Positions 56,420 to 64,000 of a stretch of DNA of 64,000 nt are shown one piece after another. A model generated the notes under the pieces. The model made no database searches, was not told the origin of the DNA, and saw only the letters and a program-made list of their open reading frames with translations. Position numbers and translations under genes: made by a program. Each line of letters begins with the position of its first letter. Position 1 is the stretch's first letter. Location of the stretch: NCBI RefSeq assembly GCF_009762775.1, contig NZ_CP046401.1, forward strand, positions 248,001 through 312,000. Reading direction: 5' to 3'. Origin of the DNA: Maribellus comscasis (lineage in GTDB: Bacteria; Bacteroidota; Bacteroidia; Bacteroidales; Prolixibacteraceae).

Positions 56420-57856
56420 ATGAAAAAAAAGAACGAATTACAATATTTGGTTATTGCGGCACGAAGATTTTTACGTTCAATCTTAAGCATTACCGATGGC
56501 ACAGATATTGATTCTACGATTGCCGGAATAAAACGAGACATTAGTTTCCGTGGCCCCACAGCCTGGATTCTGATTTTTTCAATTTTTATAGCCTCTATCG
56601 GACTCAATGTAAACTCAACCGCCGTAATAATCGGCGCTATGTTAATTTCTCCGTTAATGGGTCCTATTCTTGGCATTGGGCTCTCCATTGGAACCAATGA
56701 TTTTGAAACGCTTATCCGTTCACTTAAAAACCTTGGCATTGCTGTTTCCATAGCGCTAATTACATCAACCCTGTATTTTTTAGTAACACCTTTAAATATT
56801 GAACAATCGGAACTGCTGGCCCGCACAAAACCAACAATCCTGGATGTTATGGTTGCACTTTTTGGCGGATTTGCCGGCATTGTAGCAGGCTCGCGAAAGG
56901 AAAAAACCAATGTTATTCCGGGTGTGGCTATCGCAACTGCGCTTATGCCGCCACTTTGTACCGCCGGTTATGGCCTGGCCACTTTTAAAATGCATTACTT
57001 TCTGGGTGCGTTTTATCTCTTTTTTATCAATTCTGTATTTATCAGCCTCGCCACATTTCTTGTGGTAAAATATTTGAAATTCCCGCTTGTCAACTACCTA
57101 AATCCGTTAAAAGCCAAACGTTACCAGATAATTGTTACCGCATTTATAATTGTAACAATTATTCCCAGTGGGATTATTTTCTACAATGTTATTCAGGAAA
57201 CCCGCTTTTCAATTGCAGCTGAAAATTTTGTAAACGATAAAGCAAGCTTTTCCGGAAGCGAGCTTATCAACAAAAAAATTACATATTCCGATACGCTTTC
57301 TACCATAGACCTCTATTATATCGGGGAAGAAATTTCGGAGGAAAAAGAGATGTTTTTACAGGATATGTTAACAACCTACGGTTTAAATGGAAAAAAAACA
57401 TTTGCTATTACCAAAAAAACCCGGGTCCGGGTACATCAGAATAAAAATAACGAGGCTGACTTTGAACAAAGAATGACCGACATGAATAACGATCTCAGAC
57501 TTAAAATTCTGGAGGATATTTATACCAAAAACGAACAAATTATAAACGACAAGGAGTTAAAAATCCAATTGCTGGAAGCAGAAATTATGCGACTCAGTAT
57601 ACAGGATACGATTCCTTTTAAACAGATAAATTCAGAATTAAAGTTCCATTTTGATAACATCGAAAAATTTGCTTTCGCAAACATCAGGCAATTAAAAGTG
57701 GTAAACGATACTATGAGGATAGATACTATTCCTACTTTTCTTGTAAACTACAAATCAGAAATTCGCCCGCAAATAGCTGATGATGAAAACCAAAAGATTA
57801 ATGAATGGCTGCGAATTCGTTTTAACAACCCTAAAATTTCTGTAATCAATTATTAA
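56420..57856 (+). CDS. DUF389 membrane protein (TIGR00341-like)
   Basis: The protein has 478 residues from the ATG at 56420; the upstream TTG adds only three residues. The N-terminal half is a DUF389 domain of about five to six spans, with LNVNSTAVIIGAMLISPLMGPILGIG and GIVAGSRKEKTNVIPGVAIATALMPPLCTAGYG as signature. The C-terminal half (from about 260) is soluble and periplasmic or cytosolic, with helical heptads near 340-400. Function is unknown. Confidence 0.92.
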   Translation: MKKKNELQYLVIAARRFLRSILSITDGTDIDSTIAGIKRDISFRGPTAWILIFSIFIASIGLNVNSTAVIIGAMLISPLMGPILGIGLSIGTNDFETLIRSLKNLGIAVSIALITSTLYFLVTPLNIEQSELLARTKPTILDVMVALFGGFAGIVAGSRKEKTNVIPGVAIATALMPPLCTAGYGLATFKMHYFLGAFYLFFINSVFISLATFLVVKYLKFPLVNYLNPLKAKRYQIIVTAFIIVTIIPSGIIFYNVIQETRFSIAAENFVNDKASFSGSELINKKITYSDTLSTIDLYYIGEEISEEKEMFLQDMLTTYGLNGKKTFAITKKTRVRVHQNKNNEADFEQRMTDMNNDLRLKILEDIYTKNEQIINDKELKIQLLEAEIMRLSIQDTIPFKQINSELKFHFDNIEKFAFANIRQLKVVNDTMRIDTIPTFLVNYKSEIRPQIADDENQKINEWLRIRFNNPKISVINY

Positions 57857-57858
57857 AA

Positions 57859-58317
57859 CTACATTTTCATCATACGGTCTATCTCCCGTTTGGCATCTTT
57901 TTGCTTTAAGCTTTCACGTTTGTCATACACCTTTTTACCTTTTGCGAGGGCGATTTCCAGCTTTGCCAGCCCCCGGTCGTTTATAAAAAGTTTAACGGGA
58001 ACAATAGTATGTCCCGATTCTTTAACTTTTTTCTCCATTTTCTGGAGTTCTTTTCGGTTTAATAACAATTTCCGGTCGCGCTTTGCTTCATGATTGTTAT
58101 GAGTCCCCATTTCGTATTCTGAAATATGCAAATTTTTCACGTATAACTCGGAACCGTAAAACTGACAATACGAATCAGAAAGATTTGCTTTTCCGTTGCG
58201 GATGGATTTTATTTCGGTGCCCAGCAATTGCATCCCCGCTGTAAACCTTTCAATCAGTTCGTATTCAAAAGTAACTTTTCGGTTTTTTATATTAATATTT
58301 GCCTGTTTGTGTGCCAT
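57859..58317 (-). CDS. smpB: SsrA-binding protein SmpB
   Basis: This 152-residue protein acts with tmRNA in rescuing stalled ribosomes. It has the beta-barrel RNA-binding region [36 protein letters not shown] and the basic C-terminal tail [15 protein letters not shown]. No tmRNA gene is in the window. It abuts the Yip1-like gene upstream and converges with the DUF389 gene. Confidence 0.97.
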   Translation of the reverse strand: MAHKQANINIKNRKVTFEYELIERFTAGMQLLGTEIKSIRNGKANLSDSYCQFYGSELYVKNLHISEYEMGTHNNHEAKRDRKLLLNRKELQKMEKKVKESGHTIVPVKLFINDRGLAKLEIALAKGKKVYDKRESLKQKDAKREIDRMMKM

Positions 58318-58890
58318 TTAAAAATATGCGGTTAAAAGTTTGGAAAGTATTATACTTAAAAAACTAAATACAAAAAAGTTCACCAAAATGGTAATGATAA
58401 TATAGCTGTCCTTTTTTTCTTTGGGGAGTTCAAGCAACTCATTTGCACCCAACCAAAAAATATAAAAACTATAAACACCCATAATATCAAGAACATATAA
58501 AAACTGAAACAACCCCGTTAATATTGAAACCAGTAAAAAAGGTGTCATCGAAAAAAGCACGAGTTTTCTCACTACTTCGATATTCTTTTCTCCCTTAAAA
58601 GTTTTTATCAACTCGTTTGTAAAATATACTGCCAACAAATACTGCAATACAAAAAGAACAATTTCACGCATTGCCTTCAGTACAGCATACCCCATATAAA
58701 AATGCGAACTTCTAAAAAATTCCCCTAAAAAAACAGCTACTGCAGCAAGCCCCAAAAGCGGAAGAAAAAAGCCGGTAATCCGTTGAGCATGTGTTTCTGT
58801 TGATTGTTTCTGAGCTATCCAGAAATCCTTTGGATTCAGAATATTTTCTTTAAGGGTTGTTACTATCTTTTTTCTGTTATTTGCTTCCAT
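58318..58890 (-). CDS. Yip1-like membrane protein
   Basis: The protein has 190 residues from the ATG at 58890, where a GGGAGGA ribosome site directly precedes the codon; the longer frame to 58947 lacks this. It has five predicted transmembrane helices in the C-terminal 150 residues, starting at GFFLPLLGLAAVAVFLG. The Yip1-domain resemblance is from the topology and the segment VLDIMGVYSFYIFWLGANELL. It ends where smpB begins (adjacent bases). Confidence 0.75.
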   Translation of the reverse strand: MEANNRKKIVTTLKENILNPKDFWIAQKQSTETHAQRITGFFLPLLGLAAVAVFLGEFFRSSHFYMGYAVLKAMREIVLFVLQYLLAVYFTNELIKTFKGEKNIEVVRKLVLFSMTPFLLVSILTGLFQFLYVLDIMGVYSFYIFWLGANELLELPKEKKDSYIIITILVNFFVFSFLSIILSKLLTAYF

Positions 58891-58950
58891 TCCTCCCTGT
58901 TTGCCGGCAAAATTACATTTTAAAACAGAACACAAAAAGAATTGCACCGA

Positions 58951-60975
58951 TTACTTTTTATGTTTTCTTTCTGTTAAAATATTCTGAAGGGCAAACATTT
59001 CATCGCGAAGACGCGCAGCTTCAATAAAGTCGAGATCCTTTGCGGAAGCCTGCATTTGTTTTTTTGTCTTTTCGATCGCCTTTTCAAGCCCGTCGATACT
59101 CATATATTGCACTACCGGATCGGCGGCGATATCGGGTTGTCCCATACCTCCCGTATATTCCGGTTGTTTATCGCTTCGGTATTCGTACCCAATAATTTCC
59201 CGTGTTGGTTTTACAATTTGTGTTGGTGTGACGTTATTTTCTTCATTGTATTTTAACTGCCTTTCGCGACGGTAATTGGTAGAATCGATTGTCTTTTGCA
59301 TCGAGTCGGTAATTTTATCGGCATACATAATTACCATTCCGTTGAGATTTCGCGCTGCCCTTCCGGCCGTCTGTGTCAGCGAGCGTTCCGAACGAAGAAA
59401 TCCTTCCTTGTCTGCATCAAGTATGGCCACCAGCGAAACTTCGGGCAAATCCAAACCTTCACGCAAAAGGTTGATCCCCACCAAAACGTTAAATTCCCCC
59501 TTACGAAGTTGCTCCATAATTTCAACGCGTTCCATCGTATCCACATCCGAATGAATGTAACGGGTCTTTACGCCCATATTTACCAGGTATTTTGATAACT
59601 CTTCGGCCATGCGTTTGGTTAGCGTGGTTACCAGTACTCTTTCATCCCGTTCAATCCGGAGATTAATTTCATACATTAAATCATCAATCTGATTGTTGCT
59701 TGGCCTGACATCAATGATTGGGTCGAGCAATCCTGTTGGCCGTATAATTTGCTCCACTACCACTCCTTCACATTTCACCAGCTCGTAATCAGCCGGTGTG
59801 GCACTTACATAAACCACCTGGTGTGTCAGATTTTCAAACTCTTCAAACTTCAGCGGACGATTGTCAATGGCAGCAGGTAAACGGAAACCATATTCCACAA
59901 GCGTAACTTTTCGTGAATTATCACCGCCGTACATGGCTCTGATTTGTGGAATCGTAACATGGCTCTCATCAATAATACAAAGAAAATCATCAGGAAAATA
60001 ATCAAGCAGGCAAAAAGGACGGGTGCCCGGTGCACGCCCGTCGAAATAACGGGAATAATTCTCAATGCCCGGACAATAGCCCAGTTCGCGCATCATTTCC
60101 ATATCGTATTCCACACGTTCCAAAATACGTTTTGCCTCCAGAGGTTTTTCAATTTCTTTAAAATAATCTACCTGTGCAACCAAATCATCCTGAATGGTAT
60201 GGATGGCCGATTTCATACGATCTTTTGTGGTAACAAAAATATTGGCGGGGTAAATTTTTATCTCATCAAGTGTTTCGTATTGCTGACCGCTTTCGGGATC
60301 AAAACCGGCAATTTCTTCAATTTCATCGCCCCAAAAAACAACCCGGATTGCAGTGTCGGCATAAGCAGGGAAAATATCAACCGTGTCACCTTTTACCCGA
60401 AATGTCCCGCGCTGAAAATCAACCTCGCTTCGCGAATATAGTGCTTCCACGAGCTGGTGCAGCATTGCATTTCGCGAAACAGTCTGTCCTACTTTCAATT
60501 CGGTGATATTGGCATGAAAATCTTCGGGATTTCCGATTCCGTATAAACACGACACCGATGAAACTACAATCACATCCCGCCTGCCGGACAATAGAGAAGA
60601 AGTAGCACTTAGCCGCAATTTTTCTATGTCCTGATTGATGGAAAGGTCTTTTTCGATATAGGTATCGGTTGTGGGCAAATAGGCTTCCGGCTGGTAATAA
60701 TCGTAGTATGAAACAAAATATTCAACGGCATTATCAGGGAAAAACTGTTTCATTTCCCCATACAACTGTGCCGCCAGCGTTTTGTTATGACTCAATATTA
60801 ATGTCGGCCGTTGCACCTTCTCCACGACATTGGCCATTGTAAAAGTCTTCCCCGAACCGGTAACCCCCAACAAGGTTTGAAACCGCTCACCCTCGTCAAT
60901 TCCATTTGCCAGTTGACGGATTGCTTCCGGCTGATCCCCGGTAGGTTGATAAGTTGAAACTACTTTAAATTGCAT
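58951..60975 (-). CDS. uvrB: Excinuclease ABC subunit B
   Basis: This 674-residue nucleotide-excision repair helicase-like protein has Walker A at LLGVTGSGKTFTMA, the beta-hairpin YFVSYYDYYQPEAYLP that clamps DNA, the helicase motif CIIDESHVTIPQ, RGEF with LLREGLDLPEVSLVAILDAD, and QTAGRAARN. The C-terminal UVR motif is in LEKAIEKTKKQMQASAKDLD, which contacts UvrC. It is the first gene of the uvrB-Yip1-smpB group. Confidence 0.98.
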   Translation of the reverse strand: MQFKVVSTYQPTGDQPEAIRQLANGIDEGERFQTLLGVTGSGKTFTMANVVEKVQRPTLILSHNKTLAAQLYGEMKQFFPDNAVEYFVSYYDYYQPEAYLPTTDTYIEKDLSINQDIEKLRLSATSSLLSGRRDVIVVSSVSCLYGIGNPEDFHANITELKVGQTVSRNAMLHQLVEALYSRSEVDFQRGTFRVKGDTVDIFPAYADTAIRVVFWGDEIEEIAGFDPESGQQYETLDEIKIYPANIFVTTKDRMKSAIHTIQDDLVAQVDYFKEIEKPLEAKRILERVEYDMEMMRELGYCPGIENYSRYFDGRAPGTRPFCLLDYFPDDFLCIIDESHVTIPQIRAMYGGDNSRKVTLVEYGFRLPAAIDNRPLKFEEFENLTHQVVYVSATPADYELVKCEGVVVEQIIRPTGLLDPIIDVRPSNNQIDDLMYEINLRIERDERVLVTTLTKRMAEELSKYLVNMGVKTRYIHSDVDTMERVEIMEQLRKGEFNVLVGINLLREGLDLPEVSLVAILDADKEGFLRSERSLTQTAGRAARNLNGMVIMYADKITDSMQKTIDSTNYRRERQLKYNEENNVTPTQIVKPTREIIGYEYRSDKQPEYTGGMGQPDIAADPVVQYMSIDGLEKAIEKTKKQMQASAKDLDFIEAARLRDEMFALQNILTERKHKK

Positions 60976-61060
60976 GTGGTAAAACTATAATACTGGTTGA
61001 TAAAAACGAAATAGAAAACAGAAGGTTTAACCGTCTAAAAAATTAACAACATGAAAAAGA

Positions 61061-61870
61061 CTATTCTTTTACAGCAAACCCTTTAAAAAAAGTATAGCTA
61101 AAAACACCATCCGGTTCTGCTGTGCGGTATAAATCCTTGATTCCCTGCTCAAAGACTGACTTTTCCGTTATACCTGTCCGGACTGCCTGTTCTCCCACAC
61201 CTTCAATCATTGCAGTAAAAGTATTTCTTATAAATCCTTCAACAAGCTGAGGCCTGCTTGCGTCAACATAAACCATACGTGGCGACACCACAACATCTGA
61301 AAACCCTGCAGATACAAGCAAGGGATACAATTCTCTTCCTATATTTGAATTTCCGCCACTTTGTTTTTGAAGCTCTACCTGACAATTGACGGCCATGTGA
61401 GCATATTTACTGTCGGGATAAAAAAATGTTGAACCGTGGTCTCCCTCAATAACCATCATTATTCCGCCTTTTTTCAATACGCGACTTAACTCTTTGAGCG
61501 CCAAGACAGGATTATGAAGATGTTCCAATACAAAACAGATGATTACACTGTCAAAGATTTCATCTTTAAATGGAAGTTTAAAAATATCAGCATGCCTGAA
61601 TTCAACATTTTGTATCCCTAAAGATTTGATGTTTTTCCCGGCTTCTTTTAAGGATTCTTCAGATATATCAACAGATATAAAATGTGAACCGGGATTTTTT
61701 GCAGCAATAATTTTTGTTTGTGCCCCCACTCCGCATCCTGCTTCCAAAACAAAACTGTCTTTTGCAAAAAGCGAATCGTTATGAATAATTTCATCAAGCA
61801 TATTTGCCTGATCATTTAATCTTAATGCTTCCCTGGGAGAATAACCATGAACATATTTTGAATTTTCCAT
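61061..61870 (-). CDS. Class I SAM-dependent methyltransferase
   Basis: The protein has 269 residues. The SAM motif is VLEAGCGVGAQTKIIA (about residues 40-55), followed by SHFISVDISEESLKEA, FRHADIFKLPF and IICFVLEHLHNP. The small C-terminal extension of about 90 residues is helical (SAGFSDVVVSPRMVYVDASR). It resembles UbiE-type or small-molecule methyltransferases. The substrate is unknown. Confidence 0.88.
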   Translation of the reverse strand: MENSKYVHGYSPREALRLNDQANMLDEIIHNDSLFAKDSFVLEAGCGVGAQTKIIAAKNPGSHFISVDISEESLKEAGKNIKSLGIQNVEFRHADIFKLPFKDEIFDSVIICFVLEHLHNPVLALKELSRVLKKGGIMMVIEGDHGSTFFYPDSKYAHMAVNCQVELQKQSGGNSNIGRELYPLLVSAGFSDVVVSPRMVYVDASRPQLVEGFIRNTFTAMIEGVGEQAVRTGITEKSVFEQGIKDLYRTAEPDGVFSYTFFKGFAVKE

Positions 61871-62049
61871 ATCAGTCTGTTTTCAAATTCTGTTTTTCAA
61901 ATTTTGTGAATAAACGAATTCCGGGACACCAAATCCCACCGGAACTTGAGTCTTTAAAGACAAGCAAAAAAACAATAGCTTTCATAAGCCTTTTTCTGGT
62001 AATGACAATTTTGGAATATACTATTTATTAGCGTATCCGGGTTGTTTTT

Positions 62050-62802
62050 TTATCGATTCAAATTATATTTTATCATAAACATAATGGAACGATTCACATA
62101 TGATTTGTCTGCTGCAACAGCTATGTCAACACGGTGTAATGAATTATAAACAGCATTTGGGTTCAAATAATATGTAAAAGACTCACCTATGCTCAAAGTC
62201 GCCTCCGCAGAAATACGTTCTTTCAGGCTTACTCCGATTCCCAGCAACGGCCTGATTTCAAATTTTAATTCCTTATTTTTTCCACTAAAATTGAGTTTCT
62301 CATTGGTATGTGTATTTTCTCCGGTGGCGGACAAGTAGAAAGAATAATCTCTTTCACCGCCAACAACATAATTGGGAACAACACCCAATTTTAAATAGGG
62401 CACAACACCGCTTCTATAAAAATCGAAGGACAAGCTGATCGGTATTTGAACATTATGAAGCCTATACTTTATCTCCGTAATTCTTTTAAAAGGTTCTCCT
62501 GAAACTTCAGTAACTCCGCCTTGCCAGTTATCAACAAATTTACTACCGCTGTTTAGATATAAAAGTTCTGAATGTATGGAAAATCTCTTCCATAAATTAT
62601 ATTTCACAAAAACACCTGCTCCACATCCGTATGTAAACTGGTGTCCTTCTGTTCTTCCCTGTTCACTGTAATTCGAATCATATTTCTCGTGCCACCCGGT
62701 TAAACCGCCGCCTGCAGTAATTCCATAATAAAACCGGGACTGGGCATTTAGCAAAAAAGGAAATATAAACAGCAAGGAAAAGATCAGTTTTTTTGGTTTC
62801 AT
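62050..62802 (-). CDS. Secreted outer-membrane beta-barrel protein
   Basis: The protein has 250 residues with a signal peptide ending near LNAQ20. The rest shows alternating strands with aromatic girdles (RFYYGITAGGGLTGWHEKY, FTYGCGAGVFVKYNLWKRF, VVPYLKLGVVPNYVVGGERDY). The C-terminal strand ends in IMFMIKYNLNR. It fits the PorT/OmpA-like small barrel family of Bacteroidota. It is likely cotranscribed with the lipoprotein gene 30 bp upstream. Confidence 0.78.
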   Translation of the reverse strand: MKPKKLIFSLLFIFPFLLNAQSRFYYGITAGGGLTGWHEKYDSNYSEQGRTEGHQFTYGCGAGVFVKYNLWKRFSIHSELLYLNSGSKFVDNWQGGVTEVSGEPFKRITEIKYRLHNVQIPISLSFDFYRSGVVPYLKLGVVPNYVVGGERDYSFYLSATGENTHTNEKLNFSGKNKELKFEIRPLLGIGVSLKERISAEATLSIGESFTYYLNPNAVYNSLHRVDIAVAADKSYVNRSIMFMIKYNLNR

Positions 62803-62832
62803 TGGTTTGGATTATTGCAATTGTTATTGGTT

Positions 62833-63561
62833 TTAATATGTTTTAATAAATCTGGCTTTTCCGTTTGTAACTTTAAATTCCCAATATTTGTGATATATAC
62901 ATCCGGCCGGACAGTCGCCCATACCAATACTAAATGTAACAACAGCCGAATCACTGTCTCGTTTCAGGGTAATGTTGTTCCCGTCTCCGATACAACCCTT
63001 GTTAAACTCTGCAAGTACAACTGACTCTATTTCCATAAACTCCTTTTCAACAGGAAGCATATTAAACTCTTGTTGAGTATATACCGTTAACCACGGAAAA
63101 TTTGGATAACTGTATGCAGTTCTTACCGAATCAAAGCCGTAAGTAGTTAATAAATTATCCAGCTCCTGTTTTCCGGTTGGGAAAACATTTTCTGACAAAC
63201 TTTGAATTTCAGGTCGTTCTGTTTCTACCATTAAACCTACAGAACTAAAGCTGTAACAGTAATAACCGTGAATCTGATAAACATCAAAGACCGTATCTCG
63301 CTGTGGAGAACGGGAGTCGTAAACTGCCTGAATTATTTTCAGAATTTTATCAATTTCTTCATTATCCAGAGAAGGGTCGCCGTAATTAAAATGATTTTCA
63401 TTATGATATATTTCATCCATATACAATTGCTTGGCATCATGCAGATATGATTCAATGATATAAGGATCCAAATCGATTTTCTGGTATCCTACCAACCCAT
63501 CACTGTCGTTACAACTGTTTAACACCAGGATAAAAATGACCAAATACAGGAATATTTTCAT
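62833..63561 (-). CDS. Lipoprotein of unknown function
   Basis: The 242-residue protein has its lipobox at LNSC (Cys17). The mature domain contains Cys-Pro-rich DCPAGCIYHKYWEFK near the C-terminus, where a disulfide is possible, and polar N-terminal repeats. I do not recognise the family. It lies upstream of, and is likely cotranscribed with, the barrel protein at 62050. Confidence 0.68.
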   Translation of the reverse strand: MKIFLYLVIFILVLNSCNDSDGLVGYQKIDLDPYIIESYLHDAKQLYMDEIYHNENHFNYGDPSLDNEEIDKILKIIQAVYDSRSPQRDTVFDVYQIHGYYCYSFSSVGLMVETERPEIQSLSENVFPTGKQELDNLLTTYGFDSVRTAYSYPNFPWLTVYTQQEFNMLPVEKEFMEIESVVLAEFNKGCIGDGNNITLKRDSDSAVVTFSIGMGDCPAGCIYHKYWEFKVTNGKARFIKTY

Positions 63562-63715
63562 ACCACTCTAAAGTTTCTGCCTTACAGATACTTTTGCGGG
63601 CGATTGGGTTGCGTTCAATAAAAATTATCCTGATACAAAAGCCGCTCTGCTTTTTTAAAGGACTAAAAAACATGTGGTGTGAACATTGCATTGAAACGCA
63701 CCTGCAACGACGTTG

Positions 63716-64000
63716 TCAATTGTTCATCTCCTGCATTTTAATCATCTCGTAATCATTTTGCAAAAAAGGATAATCCCAACATCCCATTCGGTGATACAAG
63801 TTACCACCAAAACCTTTTTTATAAACGTGAACACCGTGTAACGGGTGTCTTTGATTAATATTGGGGGCCGAACCAAACATATCGTATTCTGAACATCCCG
63901 ATTTCTTTGCTGTTTTTATGGCTTCCCACTGGAGGGCGTAGCTTGCAAGCGAATGCTGGTTGTATGTTGAAGAGGCTCCGTAAAGATAAGTTCCTCTTTT
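63716..64000 (-). CDS. FemAB-like (GNAT-fold) protein, C-terminal fragment
   Basis: This fragment of 94 residues plus stop runs off the right edge. It reads GTYLYGASSTYNQHSLASYA, ALQWEAIKTAKKSGCSEYDM and GFGGNLYHRMGCWDYP. This is the C-terminal part of the FemAB/lipid II glycyltransferase-like acetyltransferase fold (the ALQWEAI..A...G...YDM pattern). Such proteins add amino acids to peptidoglycan stem peptides or acylate related polymers. The catalytic N-terminus is outside the window. Confidence 0.72.
   Translation of the reverse strand, partial: KRGTYLYGASSTYNQHSLASYALQWEAIKTAKKSGCSEYDMFGSAPNINQRHPLHGVHVYKKGFGGNLYHRMGCWDYPFLQNDYEMIKMQEMNN

Noticed and set aside
59944..60441. 165-codon + strand frame inside uvrB
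   Set aside because: It is antisense to a conserved gene, with no homology and no start signal.

Overview
The window reads as a chromosomal segment of a Bacteroidota bacterium, most like the marine or sediment Marinilabiliales/Prolixibacteraceae type; the order-level placement is inference. Signs of the phylum are a SusC/SusD pair, many lipoproteins and secreted sulfatases, A-rich leaders instead of strong Shine-Dalgarno sites, several matches to the Bacteroidota -7 promoter element TAnnTTTG, and phylum-typical families (DUF4924, DUF4412, an L25/Ctc ribosomal protein with an acidic tail). No tRNA, rRNA, CRISPR, insertion sequence or prophage was seen.

Layout. 1-8.1 kb: universal stress protein fragment, small conserved protein, lipoprotein plus MscS channel, TPR proteins, glycerate kinase, a long RelA/SpoT homologue with a degraded hydrolase site, and ferritin. 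8.3-14.1 kb: a secreted carbohydrate-processing run on the + strand (DUF1080, esterase, DUF1460, two tandem lipoprotein sulfatases). 14-25 kb: metallo-beta-lactamase fold hydrolase, methyltransferase, VOC protein, hemolysin III, an orphan rhamnulokinase, DUF4412 protein, KatG and haem-ligand-bearing bacterioferritin. 25-41.4 kb: aldo/keto reductase and a polysaccharide-utilisation region with a third sulfatase, a PHP phosphoesterase, SusD, SusC, a GH110-type alpha-galactosidase translationally coupled to a purple-acid-phosphatase-like enzyme, an MFS transporter and a ThuA protein. 41.7-49.5 kb: a 1429-residue AsmA-like protein built from about seven 175-residue repeats, a lipase-like lipoprotein, a beta-propeller glycosidase and a DCC protein. 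49.5-61 kb: housekeeping genes (hslR-like, pth, rplY, prs, engB, manA, udk, smpB, uvrB). 61-64 kb: methyltransferase, beta-barrel protein, lipoprotein and the C-terminus of a FemAB-like protein.

How they may work together. SusC/SusD would import an oligosaccharide. The neighbouring enzymes suggest a sulfated, alpha-galactose-containing glycan that may also carry phosphate. Just upstream of susC, a + strand hairpin with a T-run faces away from susC, and a perfect TAnnTTTG element sits on the same strand at the susC start codon. This is the layout of a cis-antisense RNA of the DonS kind known for Bacteroides susC genes.

The strongest leads are that antisense RNA candidate, the repeat architecture of the giant AsmA-like protein, the combined sulfatase/phosphoesterase/GH110 locus and the degenerate RelA/SpoT hydrolase site.
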